Assembly: GCA_016199325.1 (NCBI GenBank)
Contig: JACQGW010000374.1
Coordinates: 1-9,446 of the forward strand
Source of the DNA: Chloroflexota bacterium
GTDB lineage: Bacteria; Chloroflexota; Dehalococcoidia; JACQGW01
Reading direction: 5' to 3'
DNA length: 9,446 nucleotides
Below, piece by piece: positions 1-6,441 of this stretch. Position 1 is the stretch's first letter; every line of letters starts with the position of its first letter. Both the position numbers and the translations under genes were made by a program. Below the pieces are notes generated by a model that did no database searches, was not told the DNA's origin, and saw nothing but the letters and a program-made list of their open reading frames with translations.

Positions 1-216
1 CCCCCGCGCTACGTTCAGATCGCTGCGCAGCGGTCAATAGCGCACGGTTTCGTCGGCACGCGGTCGGCTTCGGGGGGGGCACCGGCGTCAGACTTGCCGA
101 GTCGTCGCTCTGCCGACGGCCGACCGCTAACCACCGACTGACTTGCCGGTTGCGCCTCTGAGTGCGTCCTTTGGCCGTTTGCGCTCCTATGGCCTCGGAG
201 GGCGTTCAAATAACTC
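1..216. other. Non-coding or unassigned edge region
   Basis: I find no convincing gene here. The short open frames have low-complexity, Arg/Ala/Ser-rich translations typical of G+C-rich DNA read in the wrong frame. The stretch holds a 12 bp perfect palindrome (CGCTGCGCAGCG, 21-32, extendable to 18-35 with one G-T pair), a run of eight G (72-79), an 8 bp inverted pair (61-68 with 119-126), and a 9 bp direct repeat GACTTGCCG (91-99 and 140-148). It lies just downstream of the leftward UroD-like gene and may be its 3' untranslated region. A gene ending left of the window cannot be excluded. Confidence 0.5.
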
Positions 217-1374
217 TCAGTTCAAATGGATCGGGTACCGGCCGTACCTGAAGATCGCTTCCCGCATCGCCATGAAGTTCTCGAAGGGCACATACTCGGG
301 GACGGAGTTCGACGCCCCACAGGCATAACCGCCCCCGGGGGCCAATTGCTTCATGCGGAGCTTCACCTCGACGTCGACTTCCTCTGGTGTCCCTCGCGTC
401 AGCGTGTAGCCCAGGTCGATGTTGCCCATCAGCGCGAGGCGATCGCCGTAGTGTTGTTTGAGCCAGACAATATCCATAGCCTTGGGTTCAATCGGATGGA
501 GCGCATCTACGCCGCAGGCCACGATATCGTCCAGGAGCGTTCGGATGTCCCCGTCAGAGTGGAAAATGAACGGGATCCCACGGCTATGGCAGAGATCGAC
601 GGCTGCTTTCAGCCAGGGGAAAACGTGCTCCCGGAAATGCTGAGGCTGAACCAGCAGCCCCTCGGCGTAGGCAAGGTCGTCTGGATGGACAACCGCTCCC
701 ACACTGTCAAAGCGGGTCACGACGTCGAGAATCTGCATCTGGGCAGCGCCGACCTTTTCGTACATCACCTTGATGAGGTTGGGGTCTCTCCGGGTGGCCC
801 GACAGAAACTCTCGAATCCCATGAGCCACCAAACTCCCGTGAAGAGCTTACCAAGGTTGACCAGGACCTTCATGCCCGGGCGCAGATACTTCTTCACATC
901 CTCGAAGGGGCTGTAGTCGAACTCGTCCGGATGGGGCCAGGGGAAGCTCTCGAATTCCCGCATGTTGGTGATGGCGCCGTTACCTTCGTTCGCCCAGCCT
1001 CGTTCCTGTTCCTCATCACCAAATGCGGCGTACTTCGCCCGAACAAGGGTGGTGACTCCCGCGATCGACTGCGTCTTCTGCTGGAGGCCCGTCTGGATGG
1101 GCACGAAGTCGAAGCCGGCCCGATAGCAAAACTCAACCTCCAGATCGAGCGAGAGCTTACCAGTTCCTTCGCCCCCAATTCGATGCGCGTCGTACTGGAC
1201 GACGACGTCCTTTGCCAGCTCACGGCGCAGGAACTCGCGCTTGATGACGGCGTCGACAAGGAAATCACTCAACGGCACCCGGTCCGGCTCCCCCTGTCGG
1301 AGAATCGCTTTCTTGAAGCGCCCCTCGAAGTCGGGGGCCGGAACCAGGCCCGTTGACTGGTGATCCACCTGCAT
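217..1374 (-). CDS. Uroporphyrinogen decarboxylase superfamily protein (methyltransferase-like, not HemE)
   Basis: A 385-residue protein with the fold signatures of the UroD/MtaA/CmuA superfamily (TIM barrel). Visible landmarks are DRVPLSDF near residues 31-38, FHSDGDI at 271-277, LHPIEP at 292-297, MGNID at 316-320, and a Gly-rich C-terminal motif (347-370) containing GGGYACGASNSVPEY. The N-terminal arginine motif of genuine HemE (P-x-W-x-M-R-Q-A-G-R) is absent, so heme synthesis is unlikely. The better guess is a corrinoid- or cofactor-linked methyl or decarboxylation reaction on an unknown substrate. In MtaA-type enzymes the barrel carries H-x-C plus a later Cys as zinc ligands. Here I see H272-S-D274 and C352, so the middle ligand would be Asp instead of Cys (alignment from memory). 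The ATG is preceded by GGAGG seven bases upstream, and 27 bp separate it from the chimeric ORF upstream, so the two are probably cotranscribed. The substrate is unknown. Confidence 0.85.
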   Translation of the reverse strand: MQVDHQSTGLVPAPDFEGRFKKAILRQGEPDRVPLSDFLVDAVIKREFLRRELAKDVVVQYDAHRIGGEGTGKLSLDLEVEFCYRAGFDFVPIQTGLQQKTQSIAGVTTLVRAKYAAFGDEEQERGWANEGNGAITNMREFESFPWPHPDEFDYSPFEDVKKYLRPGMKVLVNLGKLFTGVWWLMGFESFCRATRRDPNLIKVMYEKVGAAQMQILDVVTRFDSVGAVVHPDDLAYAEGLLVQPQHFREHVFPWLKAAVDLCHSRGIPFIFHSDGDIRTLLDDIVACGVDALHPIEPKAMDIVWLKQHYGDRLALMGNIDLGYTLTRGTPEEVDVEVKLRMKQLAPGGGYACGASNSVPEYVPFENFMAMREAIFRYGRYPIHLN

Positions 1375-1401
1375 CAGTTCCTCCGTTTGTCGATCTCTCC
1401 A

Positions 1402-1727
1402 TCAAGATAGCACGACACCGGCCGTAGCCCCGGTGTGCTCCCCCACCGCCGCGGTCAACTGCCCGTTCACGACGACGTAGGAGATGCCCAGCGGGTACTG
1501 GTTCATCTCGGAACCCTCGCTCCGGTCGACGACCGTGGCGGGGTTGAAAATGGTGACGTCCGCGATCAGCCCGGGGCGCAGCACGCCGCGGTCCGACAGC
1601 CCCAGCCGGCGGGCCGGCTCGCCGCTCATCTTCTGGATGGCTGCCTCGATCGACACGCGGCTGCGCACCGCCGGATCGGCGAAGCGTCGCAGCATCATCT
1701 CGATGCCCCCGTCCCGGACCCCCTCGA
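1402..1727 (-). pseudogene. Remnant of N-acyl-D-amino-acid deacylase (C-terminal tail)
   Basis: This is the deacylase-derived part of the chimeric frame, roughly residues 194-301. D-aminoacylases are about 480-540 residues long, so only the last fifth is present. Within it the segment LRRFADPAVRSRV (206-218) resembles a block that in full-length enzymes lies far upstream of the terminal SIEAAIQKMSGEPARRLGL block, here directly adjacent at 219-237. That suggests an internal deletion of roughly 150 residues in addition to loss of the N-terminal ~300. The remnant keeps its position 27 bp upstream of the UroD-like gene, consistent with an ancestral deacylase-UroD operon. The block assignment is from memory of the family and needs an alignment. 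Confidence 0.6.
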
Positions 1728-2307
1728 CCACTGGAATGGTAAGATGCAGATGTGCAATTGTCAAGCGTTCAATCTCCAGTGGACCAGGGCAGTTCTTCCG
1801 ATAATCGTCCCTGGTCAATTTGGCTAGGAGAATCTCGACGATACGCGTCGGCGCACGGTTGATGACCGGCTGCGTCGTCGAGTCAACTTCGTAACGGAAA
1901 ACGGAGAGCCAGGCTTCTCGCGCGCCACGGGTATCGACGGCGCCCCGTCCCTTCGTCGCCTTGACCTCGACACCCTCATCGCCTGCCTGGACGGCGTCAT
2001 TTGGGTAGCGTCCAGCCGGTATGAGGTCGGGGTGCCCGTTGTGGAATCGGTTGATCGTGAGCACGCGCGAGTGCCGAGCGAGCGACGCTGCCAGCGCGTC
2101 GCTCATGATGCCGCTGAAGATGGCCGGCCTAACGGCCTCTTCCAGGCGGGGTAGGTCGCGAGAAACGAGAGCCGTGTTGATGTCGAGCAGCAGGTCGTAG
2201 ACGTCCTGCATCGCCATTTCGAAATCGATCAGACGGAGCTGGTACGGCAAGACTGCCGCCTGGTTGAACTTCGACCGATCCGGATTCGCCCGTTGAATCG
2301 CGTTCAT
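1402..2307 (-). CDS. Chimeric ORF: PD-(D/E)XK nuclease-like N-terminus fused to N-acyl-D-amino-acid deacylase C-terminus
   Basis: A 301-codon open frame made of two unrelated parts. Residues ~1-175 look like a restriction-endonuclease-like domain: HPDLIP (92-97), then EVK (E114, K116) in GVEVKATKGRG, give a PD-x(19)-ExK arrangement. FRYEVD (137-142) and APTRIVEILLAKLT (152-165) follow, as I recall from small nuclease-like hypothetical proteins. Residues ~195-301 match the end of D-aminoacylases: ARRLGLSDRGVLRPG (232-246), a degenerate QYP-GI-YV-VNG stretch (270-282) and GEHTGATAG (289-297). All metal-binding His and the catalytic core of the amidohydrolase are missing, so deacylase activity is not expected; nuclease activity is possible. 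No Shine-Dalgarno sequence precedes the ATG. TACTAT lies about 12 bases upstream of it, which would suit a leaderless message. The frame is closed by TGA just upstream. Alternative reading: a decayed deacylase accidentally kept open by G+C bias. Confidence 0.7.
   Translation of the reverse strand: MNAIQRANPDRSKFNQAAVLPYQLRLIDFEMAMQDVYDLLLDINTALVSRDLPRLEEAVRPAIFSGIMSDALAASLARHSRVLTINRFHNGHPDLIPAGRYPNDAVQAGDEGVEVKATKGRGAVDTRGAREAWLSVFRYEVDSTTQPVINRAPTRIVEILLAKLTRDDYRKNCPGPLEIERLTIAHLHLTIPVVEGVRDGGIEMMLRRFADPAVRSRVSIEAAIQKMSGEPARRLGLSDRGVLRPGLIADVTIFNPATVVDRSEGSEMNQYPLGISYVVVNGQLTAAVGEHTGATAGVVLS
1728..1782. repeat. 8 bp inverted repeat bounding an A+T-richer patch at the chimera junction
   Basis: CCACTGGA (1728-1735) and TCCAGTGG (1775-1782) are perfect inverted copies. 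They enclose 39 bases with 16 G/C (41%), against 50 of 60 G/C at 1561-1620 in the deacylase tail. The patch encodes residues ~177-193 of the chimeric ORF, exactly between the nuclease-like and deacylase-like parts. It could be a small inserted element, a rearrangement scar, or chance. Confidence 0.5.
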
Positions 2308-2487
2308 GGACGGCTGTATAGTACATGATCAGGCACCGTTTGTGGAGCGCCGAGCTTCTCCATTGTGCAAGTGCCGGTTTGCAAATCCGGGACGTTTCCG
2401 CTAAGCTTTCCCTACGATGGCCCGCTTGTATTCATGTTCCGACCGCCGGTCTGAACCAGGCCATCAACATCAGCAGAGGACGAGGCG
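2308..2487. promoter_or_regulatory. Divergent intergenic region between chimeric ORF and aminotransferase
   Basis: This 180 bp region separates the divergent starts and must hold both promoters. On the plus strand TTGCAA (2379-2384), a 17 bp spacer and TAAGCT (2402-2407) form a weak sigma70-like candidate for the aminotransferase. On the minus strand TACTAT/TATACA close to the ATG at 2307 is a possible -10 that would start RNA at or next to the start codon. A near-palindrome, CCGGTTTGCAAATCCGG (2374-2390), with TTTGCAAA at its centre overlaps the plus-strand -35 candidate and could be an operator. No tRNA or riboswitch fold is evident. Confidence 0.4.
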
Positions 2488-3849
2488 ATGGACCGCACGA
2501 GCACGCGCCAACTGACGATTGAAGAAGAGTACGTTGCTACCCACTCCCGGTCGCAGGAGCTCCATCGACGGGCGCTCGACGCGATCCCCAGCGGCGTTAC
2601 TCACGATTCCCGCTTCCTTGCCCCCTTCCCGATTTACGGCGTCCGGGCCCAGGGATCCCGCAAGTGGGACGTCGACGGCAATGAGTACATCGACTACGTC
2701 AGCGGCCACGGCGCCATCATGCTGGGCCACGCCCATCCCGACCTCGTCGCGGCGGTGACCGAGCAGGTGGCCAGAGGGACGCACCTGGGCCTCTCGACGG
2801 AGCACGAGGTCCAGTGGGCGGAGCTGGTCAAGCAGCTCATTCCCTGCGCCGAGCGCGTGAAGTTCACCTCCTCCGGCACCGAGGCGACGAGCATGGCGAT
2901 CCGGCTCGCCCGCTCCTACACCGGCCGGTCGCACTTCGTCAAGTTCCAGGGCCATTTTCACGGCTGGCACGACTACGCCACCCTGGGCCTGGCCGAGCCG
3001 TTTGACATCCCCGTCTCCACCGGCGTGCCGCGGGACGTCGCCGATACCGTGCTCGTCGCACCCGTCAACGACATCGCCGCCGTCGAGCAATTCATCGACC
3101 GGGGCGACGTGGCCGCCGTCATCCTGGAGCCGACCGGCTGCCACATGGGGCAGGTGCCGATCGGGCACGACTTCCTCCAGCAGCTCCGGGAGCTGACGGC
3201 GCGGCGGGAGGTCGTCCTCATCTTCGACGAGGTGGTGACCGGCTTTCGGGTCTCGCCGGGCGGCGCTCAGCGAATCGCCGGCGTCACGCCCGACCTGACG
3301 ACGCTGGCGAAGATCCTGGCCGGCGGCCTGCCGGGCGGTGCCGTCTGCGGCAAGGCGGAGATCCTGGGGCTGCTGGAGCACAAGCCCGGCGACGCCCAGT
3401 GGGGGCGCTACCGCCGCGTCGCCCACCCCGGCACGTTCAACGCCAACCCGCTTTCCGCTGCGGCCGGCGTGGCGGCGCTCAAGCACATCGCCCGCGGGCT
3501 GGTCCACGAGCACACCGCCCGGATGTCCGACCGGCTGCGGGAAGGGGTGCGGAAGGCGATCCGCGACCGCGGCGTCAAGGGCCACATCTACGGCGAGCGC
3601 TCGCTCGTCCGGATCTACCTGGGCATCAGCCAGGCGGAGTGGGACGCGCTCTCGCCGCAGGCGCAGCTCGAGCCGAAGGGGACGGTGCCGAAGGGGCTTG
3701 TCCAGAAGGCGATGTATCTGAACGGCGTCGACGTGTTCGGCGGGCAGCAGTTCATCCTGTCCGGCGCGCATACGCCGGACGACATTGACCAGACCGTCGA
3801 GGCGCTCGGTGAGGCGCTCGAACGACTCCAGGCCGAAGGCGCTCTCTAA
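2488..3849 (+). CDS. Class-III PLP aminotransferase, glutamate-1-semialdehyde aminomutase-like
   Basis: A 453-residue fold-type I PLP enzyme of the class-III aminotransferase family. Visible landmarks: WDVDGNEYIDY (60-70), SSGTEATSMAIRLAR (128-142, phosphate binding), GHFHGWHDY (155-163), EPTGCHMG (214-221), FDEVVTGFR (246-254, Asp247 to the pyridine nitrogen), TTLAKILAGGLPGGA (271-285) with Lys275 as the Schiff-base lysine, and HPGTFNANP (313-321). The length and the KILAGGLPGGA block resemble HemL, but the HemL N-terminal GVNSPVRAF motif is replaced by a different sequence. It is therefore more likely a catabolic or secondary aminotransferase/aminomutase than the heme enzyme. AGAGGA lies seven bases before the ATG. 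The stop is seven bases before remA, so cotranscription is likely. The opposite-facing deacylase remnant and UroD-like gene suggest a former amino-acid-derivative pathway. The substrate is unknown. Confidence 0.9.
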   Translation: MDRTSTRQLTIEEEYVATHSRSQELHRRALDAIPSGVTHDSRFLAPFPIYGVRAQGSRKWDVDGNEYIDYVSGHGAIMLGHAHPDLVAAVTEQVARGTHLGLSTEHEVQWAELVKQLIPCAERVKFTSSGTEATSMAIRLARSYTGRSHFVKFQGHFHGWHDYATLGLAEPFDIPVSTGVPRDVADTVLVAPVNDIAAVEQFIDRGDVAAVILEPTGCHMGQVPIGHDFLQQLRELTARREVVLIFDEVVTGFRVSPGGAQRIAGVTPDLTTLAKILAGGLPGGAVCGKAEILGLLEHKPGDAQWGRYRRVAHPGTFNANPLSAAAGVAALKHIARGLVHEHTARMSDRLREGVRKAIRDRGVKGHIYGERSLVRIYLGISQAEWDALSPQAQLEPKGTVPKGLVQKAMYLNGVDVFGGQQFILSGAHTPDDIDQTVEALGEALERLQAEGAL

Positions 3850-3856
3850 GCAGGCG

Positions 3857-4156
3857 ATGAGCACAGAGCTGGTTCACGTCGGTTTCGGGAACGTCCTGGC
3901 GATGAATCGGGTGCTGGCGATGGTGACGCCGCTTTCGGCGCCCATCCGCCGGATCATCCAGGAGAGCAAGACCCGCAATCTGACGATCGATATGACGAAC
4001 GGCCGCAAGACCAAGGCGGTGCTCTTTCTGGACAGCGGCCACATCGTGCTGGCGGCGATCACCCCGGAGACCATCGCCGGCCGCCTGGCCGATGTCCGCA
4101 ACGGCACTGCCGGCAGCGCCGCCCACGACGACGGCGACGCAGAATCAGAAAGCTAG
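3857..4156 (+). CDS. remA: RemA/DUF370 family regulator
   Basis: A 99-residue protein matching the RemA (DUF370) family through most of its length: LVHVGFGNVLAMNRVLAMV (5-23), SAPIRRIIQESK (27-38), LTIDMTNGRKTKAV (42-55), and DSGHIVLAAITPETIAGR (59-76). The last ~20 residues are an acidic, Ala/Asp/Glu-rich tail beyond the usual ~85-90-residue length. In Bacillus subtilis RemA is a DNA-binding activator of biofilm-matrix genes that assembles into ring-shaped oligomers. The basic NGRKTK segment (48-53) sits where DNA-contacting arginines are expected. I chose the ATG at 3857 over an in-frame ATG at 3785, because the latter lies inside the aminotransferase gene and adds a non-conserved Arg-rich leader. 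The gene sits between the aminotransferase and gmk; the remA-gmk pairing is common in Firmicutes and Chloroflexi. The role here is unknown. Confidence 0.9.
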   Translation: MSTELVHVGFGNVLAMNRVLAMVTPLSAPIRRIIQESKTRNLTIDMTNGRKTKAVLFLDSGHIVLAAITPETIAGRLADVRNGTAGSAAHDDGDAESES

Positions 4157-4177
4157 AGCGGTTTGCAGAAGGACCGA

Positions 4178-4204
4178 ACCGCCAAGACGCCAAGGACGCC
4201 AAGG
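4178..4204. repeat. Three-copy 9 bp tandem repeat upstream of gmk
   Basis: Three units of nine bases, ACCGCCAAG, ACGCCAAGG and ACGCCAAGG, lie between remA and gmk. Short tandem repeats of the GCCAAGACGCCAAG kind are frequent in intergenic DNA of several phyla and produce spurious peptides when translated. Its presence argues against the longest possible gmk frame, a TTG start at 4163. Confidence 0.75.
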
Positions 4205-4228
4205 CGGAAGGTTTGGGAGTGTCATGAG

Positions 4229-4909
4229 GTGAGCGTGGTGATCGAGTCGCGATGCGATCGCCGGCCGGACCCATTGGATGCCGGCGACGCCGATGCCCTG
4301 TGCGATTGGCTGCTCCACCGCTGCCAGCCGCTGCTCGTCGTCCTCTCCGGCCCCTCGGGCGTCGGCAAGGACGCCGTCCTCAACCGCATGAAGCGGCTCG
4401 GCCGGCCATTCCACTTCACCGTCACGGCGACGACCCGCCCCCGCCGAGAGAACGAGCGCCACGGGGTCGACTACCTCTTCCTCAGTCGGGAAGAGTTCGA
4501 GGCGATGATGGAGCGGGGCGAGTTTCTGGAGTGGAAGGTCGTCTACGACCGCTACCTCTACGGCGTGCCGAAGGCGCAGGTCCGAGAAGCGCTCGGCCGG
4601 GGGCAGGACGTCATCGTCAAGCCGGACGTCCAGGGCGCCGCGTCGATCCGGGAGCTCGTTCCCGATGTCATCTCCATCTTCCTGGCGCCGCCCTCGATGG
4701 CCGAGCTCGAGCGGCGCCTCTGCCAGCGCAAGACCGAGTCGGCCGTCGATCTGCAGGCGCGCATCCGGACCGCCTACGCCGAGATGAAGCGGCTGCCCGA
4801 ATTCGACTACGTCGTCGTCAACAACCGGCTCGACGACGCGGCCGCCTGCATCGACGCCATTGTCACCGCCGAAAAAGCCCGCGTCCGGCCCCACCAGCCG
4901 GTGGTCTAG
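4229..4909 (+). CDS. gmk: Guanylate kinase
   Basis: Phosphorylates GMP to GDP with ATP in the cytoplasm. From the GTG at 4229 the protein has 226 residues. Landmarks: P-loop GPSGVGKD (41-48), TATTRPRRENERHGVDY (66-82, GMP binding and lid base), FLSREEFEAMMERGEFLEW (84-102), and DVQGA (133-137). The C-terminal helices carry LERRL and FDYVVVNNRLDDA, as in Gmk. The P-loop sits about 30 residues deeper than in typical enzymes, so there is an N-terminal extension (~1-34). The GTG has GGGAG nine bases upstream. The longer frame beginning at the TTG at 4163 would translate a tandem repeat and has no ribosome binding site; a start inside the extension is also possible. KPDVQGA replaces the usual EIDVQGA, a small departure. 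The gene follows remA by 72 bp and ends just before a strong inverted repeat. Confidence 0.93.
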   Translation: MSVVIESRCDRRPDPLDAGDADALCDWLLHRCQPLLVVLSGPSGVGKDAVLNRMKRLGRPFHFTVTATTRPRRENERHGVDYLFLSREEFEAMMERGEFLEWKVVYDRYLYGVPKAQVREALGRGQDVIVKPDVQGAASIRELVPDVISIFLAPPSMAELERRLCQRKTESAVDLQARIRTAYAEMKRLPEFDYVVVNNRLDDAAACIDAIVTAEKARVRPHQPVV

Positions 4910-4920
4910 CCGGGAGGGCG

Positions 4921-4938
4921 GGTTTCTGGTTTCTGGTT
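4921..4938. repeat. Extra direct copy of the terminator stem sequence
   Basis: The 18 bases at 4921-4938 are an exact direct copy of 4942-4959, the left arm of the following inverted repeat. Either copy could pair with the right arm at 4981-4998. Each copy is itself built of the period-7 unit GGTTTCT. The duplication suggests slippage or expansion. Confidence 0.85.
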
Positions 4939-4941
4939 TGC

Positions 4942-4998
4942 GGTTTCTGGTTTCTGGTTCGGGGGGGCGATGCTCCACTGAACCAGAAACCAGAAACC
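4942..4998. terminator. 19 bp perfect inverted repeat between convergent genes (candidate bidirectional terminator)
   Basis: The left arm 4942-4960 and right arm 4980-4998 are perfect inverted copies of 19 bases, with a 19-base loop (4961-4979) starting with seven G. The structure sits between the gmk stop at 4909 and the NnrS-like stop at 5004, so it would end transcripts from both sides. There is no clear U-tract on either strand, so intrinsic termination is not assured. The unit is typical of dispersed intergenic repeats, so it may also be a mobile repeat that serves as a boundary. Confidence 0.7.
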
Positions 4999-5001
4999 CC
5001 G

Positions 5002-6330
5002 TCACCGGGGCATCTCCTCGCCGGAGCCCATCACGGGCAACGGGCGCCCTCGGCCCTGAAAGCTGACCTGTACCGGTCCTGTGGCGCCGGCCGCCGATGG
5101 ACGAGCGTACAGCGTGCGCAGGATGATCGCGGCGAAGATCGTTAGGGCGAGCGTTGCGACGACGCCGCCGAGGGCCAGCGCTGCCTGCTGGAGCGGCCAG
5201 CCCGGCGTCAGCACCGGACCGACGCGCAGCACGGTGCCCGTCAGCAGGAGCCAGAAGCTGACGTCGGCCAGGCGAGCGCCCGCGAGCGGTTTGCCGGTGA
5301 AGACGGGGACGACCCGATAGGCCATGCCGAAGATCATCCAGGTGACGAACCCGAGCGCCAGGCTATGGCGAGCAGCCGCAGCGGCGCCGGGGAGCACGTC
5401 ACCCGCAATTCCCGGCGCCGACAGCACGCCGGCGAGCCCGAGCGCCGTGCCGGCGACGAGCCAGCCATAGGCGCCACGCAGGAATCGGGCGAACCCCTGC
5501 CAGGTCTCGACCGGCTGGCGGACGACCGGCGGCCGAAAGATGCCGAGCCCGGAGGCAAGCCCGATCGCCGCCGCCAGCTCCAGCGCTGCGCCGAGGATCC
5601 CCAGCCAACCGTTCCCGATCAATCCGAGCGCGGAGAGCGCCAGGCCGCTCTGGAGCGCGCCCCAGGCGACCGCCATCCGCTGCGGCGGCCAGGGCCGGAG
5701 GGCCAGGAAGCCGACAACGGCGCGCAGGCTGACGCCAAAGATCGCGTTGGCGGCGAAGCCGAGCAGGAGCAGGTGCTCCTGGACGGGGACGAGCTCCGGC
5801 CGCCCGACCGCCGCGACGACGCCCAGCGCCGTCGCCAGCCAGAGCCAGCCGAAGGCGGCCAGCAGGAATGTGCGCGGGTGGTGCGGCGTGAACTGGCCGT
5901 GGCGAAGTGTCTCGACGGCGACGGCGGCGAACGCCGTGACCCCGGCGAGCTGGAGCACGGCAGCCGGCATGTCGAGCCAGCTCCCGACGGCCAGCCCGAC
6001 GGCGCGCGCGACGAGCGCGGCGACGGTGAGCCAGAGCGCCCAGGGGATCAGCGCCGGCCGGCGGAGCGGCGTGCCGCCGAAACGGGGCAGGATGTGCGTT
6101 GCCGCGCCCATGATGAAGAGGCCGACCCAGCCATAGAGCTGGGCGAGGCCGTGGACCCGGATCACGTCCGGCCAGGCGGGCAGAATGAGCGGGCCGAGCG
6201 CGTCAGGCGCGGCCAGCGCCAGCAACGCGGTGGCGCCGAGCGTGAAGCCAAGGGTGAGCGCCGTCACCAGGCTGCCGACCATGAACGGGCGGAAAAGCGT
6301 CTCGCGCGCGATGTTTGGCGGTTGTTGCAT
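5002..6330 (-). CDS. NnrS-like multi-helix heme/copper membrane protein
   Basis: A 442-residue, strongly hydrophobic protein with about twelve predicted membrane helices; the last ~30 residues are polar and probably cytoplasmic. NnrS proteins are heme- and copper-containing membrane proteins linked to nitric oxide stress and denitrification. The resemblance is in the helix pattern and in His followed by an LGF/YGW-type stretch. Three similar modules are visible: H60 with LYGWVGLFIMG, ending at H79 in THILPRF; H186 in EHLLLLGF with IFG; and H322 in RHSLALGF with MIFGMAYRVVP. These His are candidate metal or heme ligands. The ATG is preceded by GGAGAGGT. The gene lies 111 bp downstream of the small membrane gene on the same strand and converges on gmk across an inverted repeat. 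NnrS naming is by resemblance only; a broader heme-copper-oxidase-like relative is possible. Confidence 0.75.
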   Translation of the reverse strand: MQQPPNIARETLFRPFMVGSLVTALTLGFTLGATALLALAAPDALGPLILPAWPDVIRVHGLAQLYGWVGLFIMGAATHILPRFGGTPLRRPALIPWALWLTVAALVARAVGLAVGSWLDMPAAVLQLAGVTAFAAVAVETLRHGQFTPHHPRTFLLAAFGWLWLATALGVVAAVGRPELVPVQEHLLLLGFAANAIFGVSLRAVVGFLALRPWPPQRMAVAWGALQSGLALSALGLIGNGWLGILGAALELAAAIGLASGLGIFRPPVVRQPVETWQGFARFLRGAYGWLVAGTALGLAGVLSAPGIAGDVLPGAAAAARHSLALGFVTWMIFGMAYRVVPVFTGKPLAGARLADVSFWLLLTGTVLRVGPVLTPGWPLQQAALALGGVVATLALTIFAAIILRTLYARPSAAGATGPVQVSFQGRGRPLPVMGSGEEMPR

Positions 6331-6351
6331 GTCCTACCTCTCCATGCTGAC

Positions 6352-6388
6352 CATGCGCCATGCGTCATGCGTCATTGCGTCATTGCGT
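6352..6388. repeat. Tandem 7-8 bp repeat between the two membrane genes
   Basis: Five head-to-tail units, CATGCGC, CATGCGT, CATGCGT, CATTGCGT and CATTGCGT, sit 22 bases upstream of the NnrS-like start. Read on the minus strand this is an ATGACGC/AATGACGC series in the leader of that gene. The units each carry an ATG on the minus strand, so spurious initiation codons precede the real start. Function unknown; copy number may vary by slippage. Confidence 0.8.
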
Positions 6389-6441
6389 CGGCTTTCGACG
6401 GGCGCTGCCCAATCCGCTACCCATATCACTGTGGTGTTTCA

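Noticed and set aside
15..209. 64-codon minus-strand frame at the left edge
   Set aside because: No ribosome binding site, low-complexity composition and no recognisable motif.
226..1356. 376-codon plus-strand open frame opposite the UroD-like gene
   Set aside because: It mirrors a clear protein family on the other strand; long antisense frames are expected in G+C-rich genes and its translation has no recognisable motif.
1415..1436. 7 bp stem ACACCGG/CCGGTGT with 8-base loop near the end of the chimeric ORF
   Set aside because: It lies within codons of the conserved HTGA segment of deacylases and has no U-tract; probably coincidental.
2374..2390. tRNA T-arm-like sequence CCGGTTTGCAAATCCGG
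   Set aside because: The loop does not fit the T-loop consensus and no acceptor, D or anticodon arms can be drawn around it; kept only as a possible operator.
2470..3864. 464-codon minus-strand open frame opposite the aminotransferase
   Set aside because: The Arg/Asp/His-rich translation is that of a shadow frame; the plus-strand frame has all PLP-enzyme motifs.
4178..4204. CRISPR-like repeat array upstream of gmk
   Set aside because: Units are only nine bases, contiguous and without spacers; there are no cas genes in the window.
4145..5005. 286-codon minus-strand frame opposite gmk
   Set aside because: Its ends are translated from the terminator and tandem repeats, and its middle is the complement of conserved Gmk sequence.
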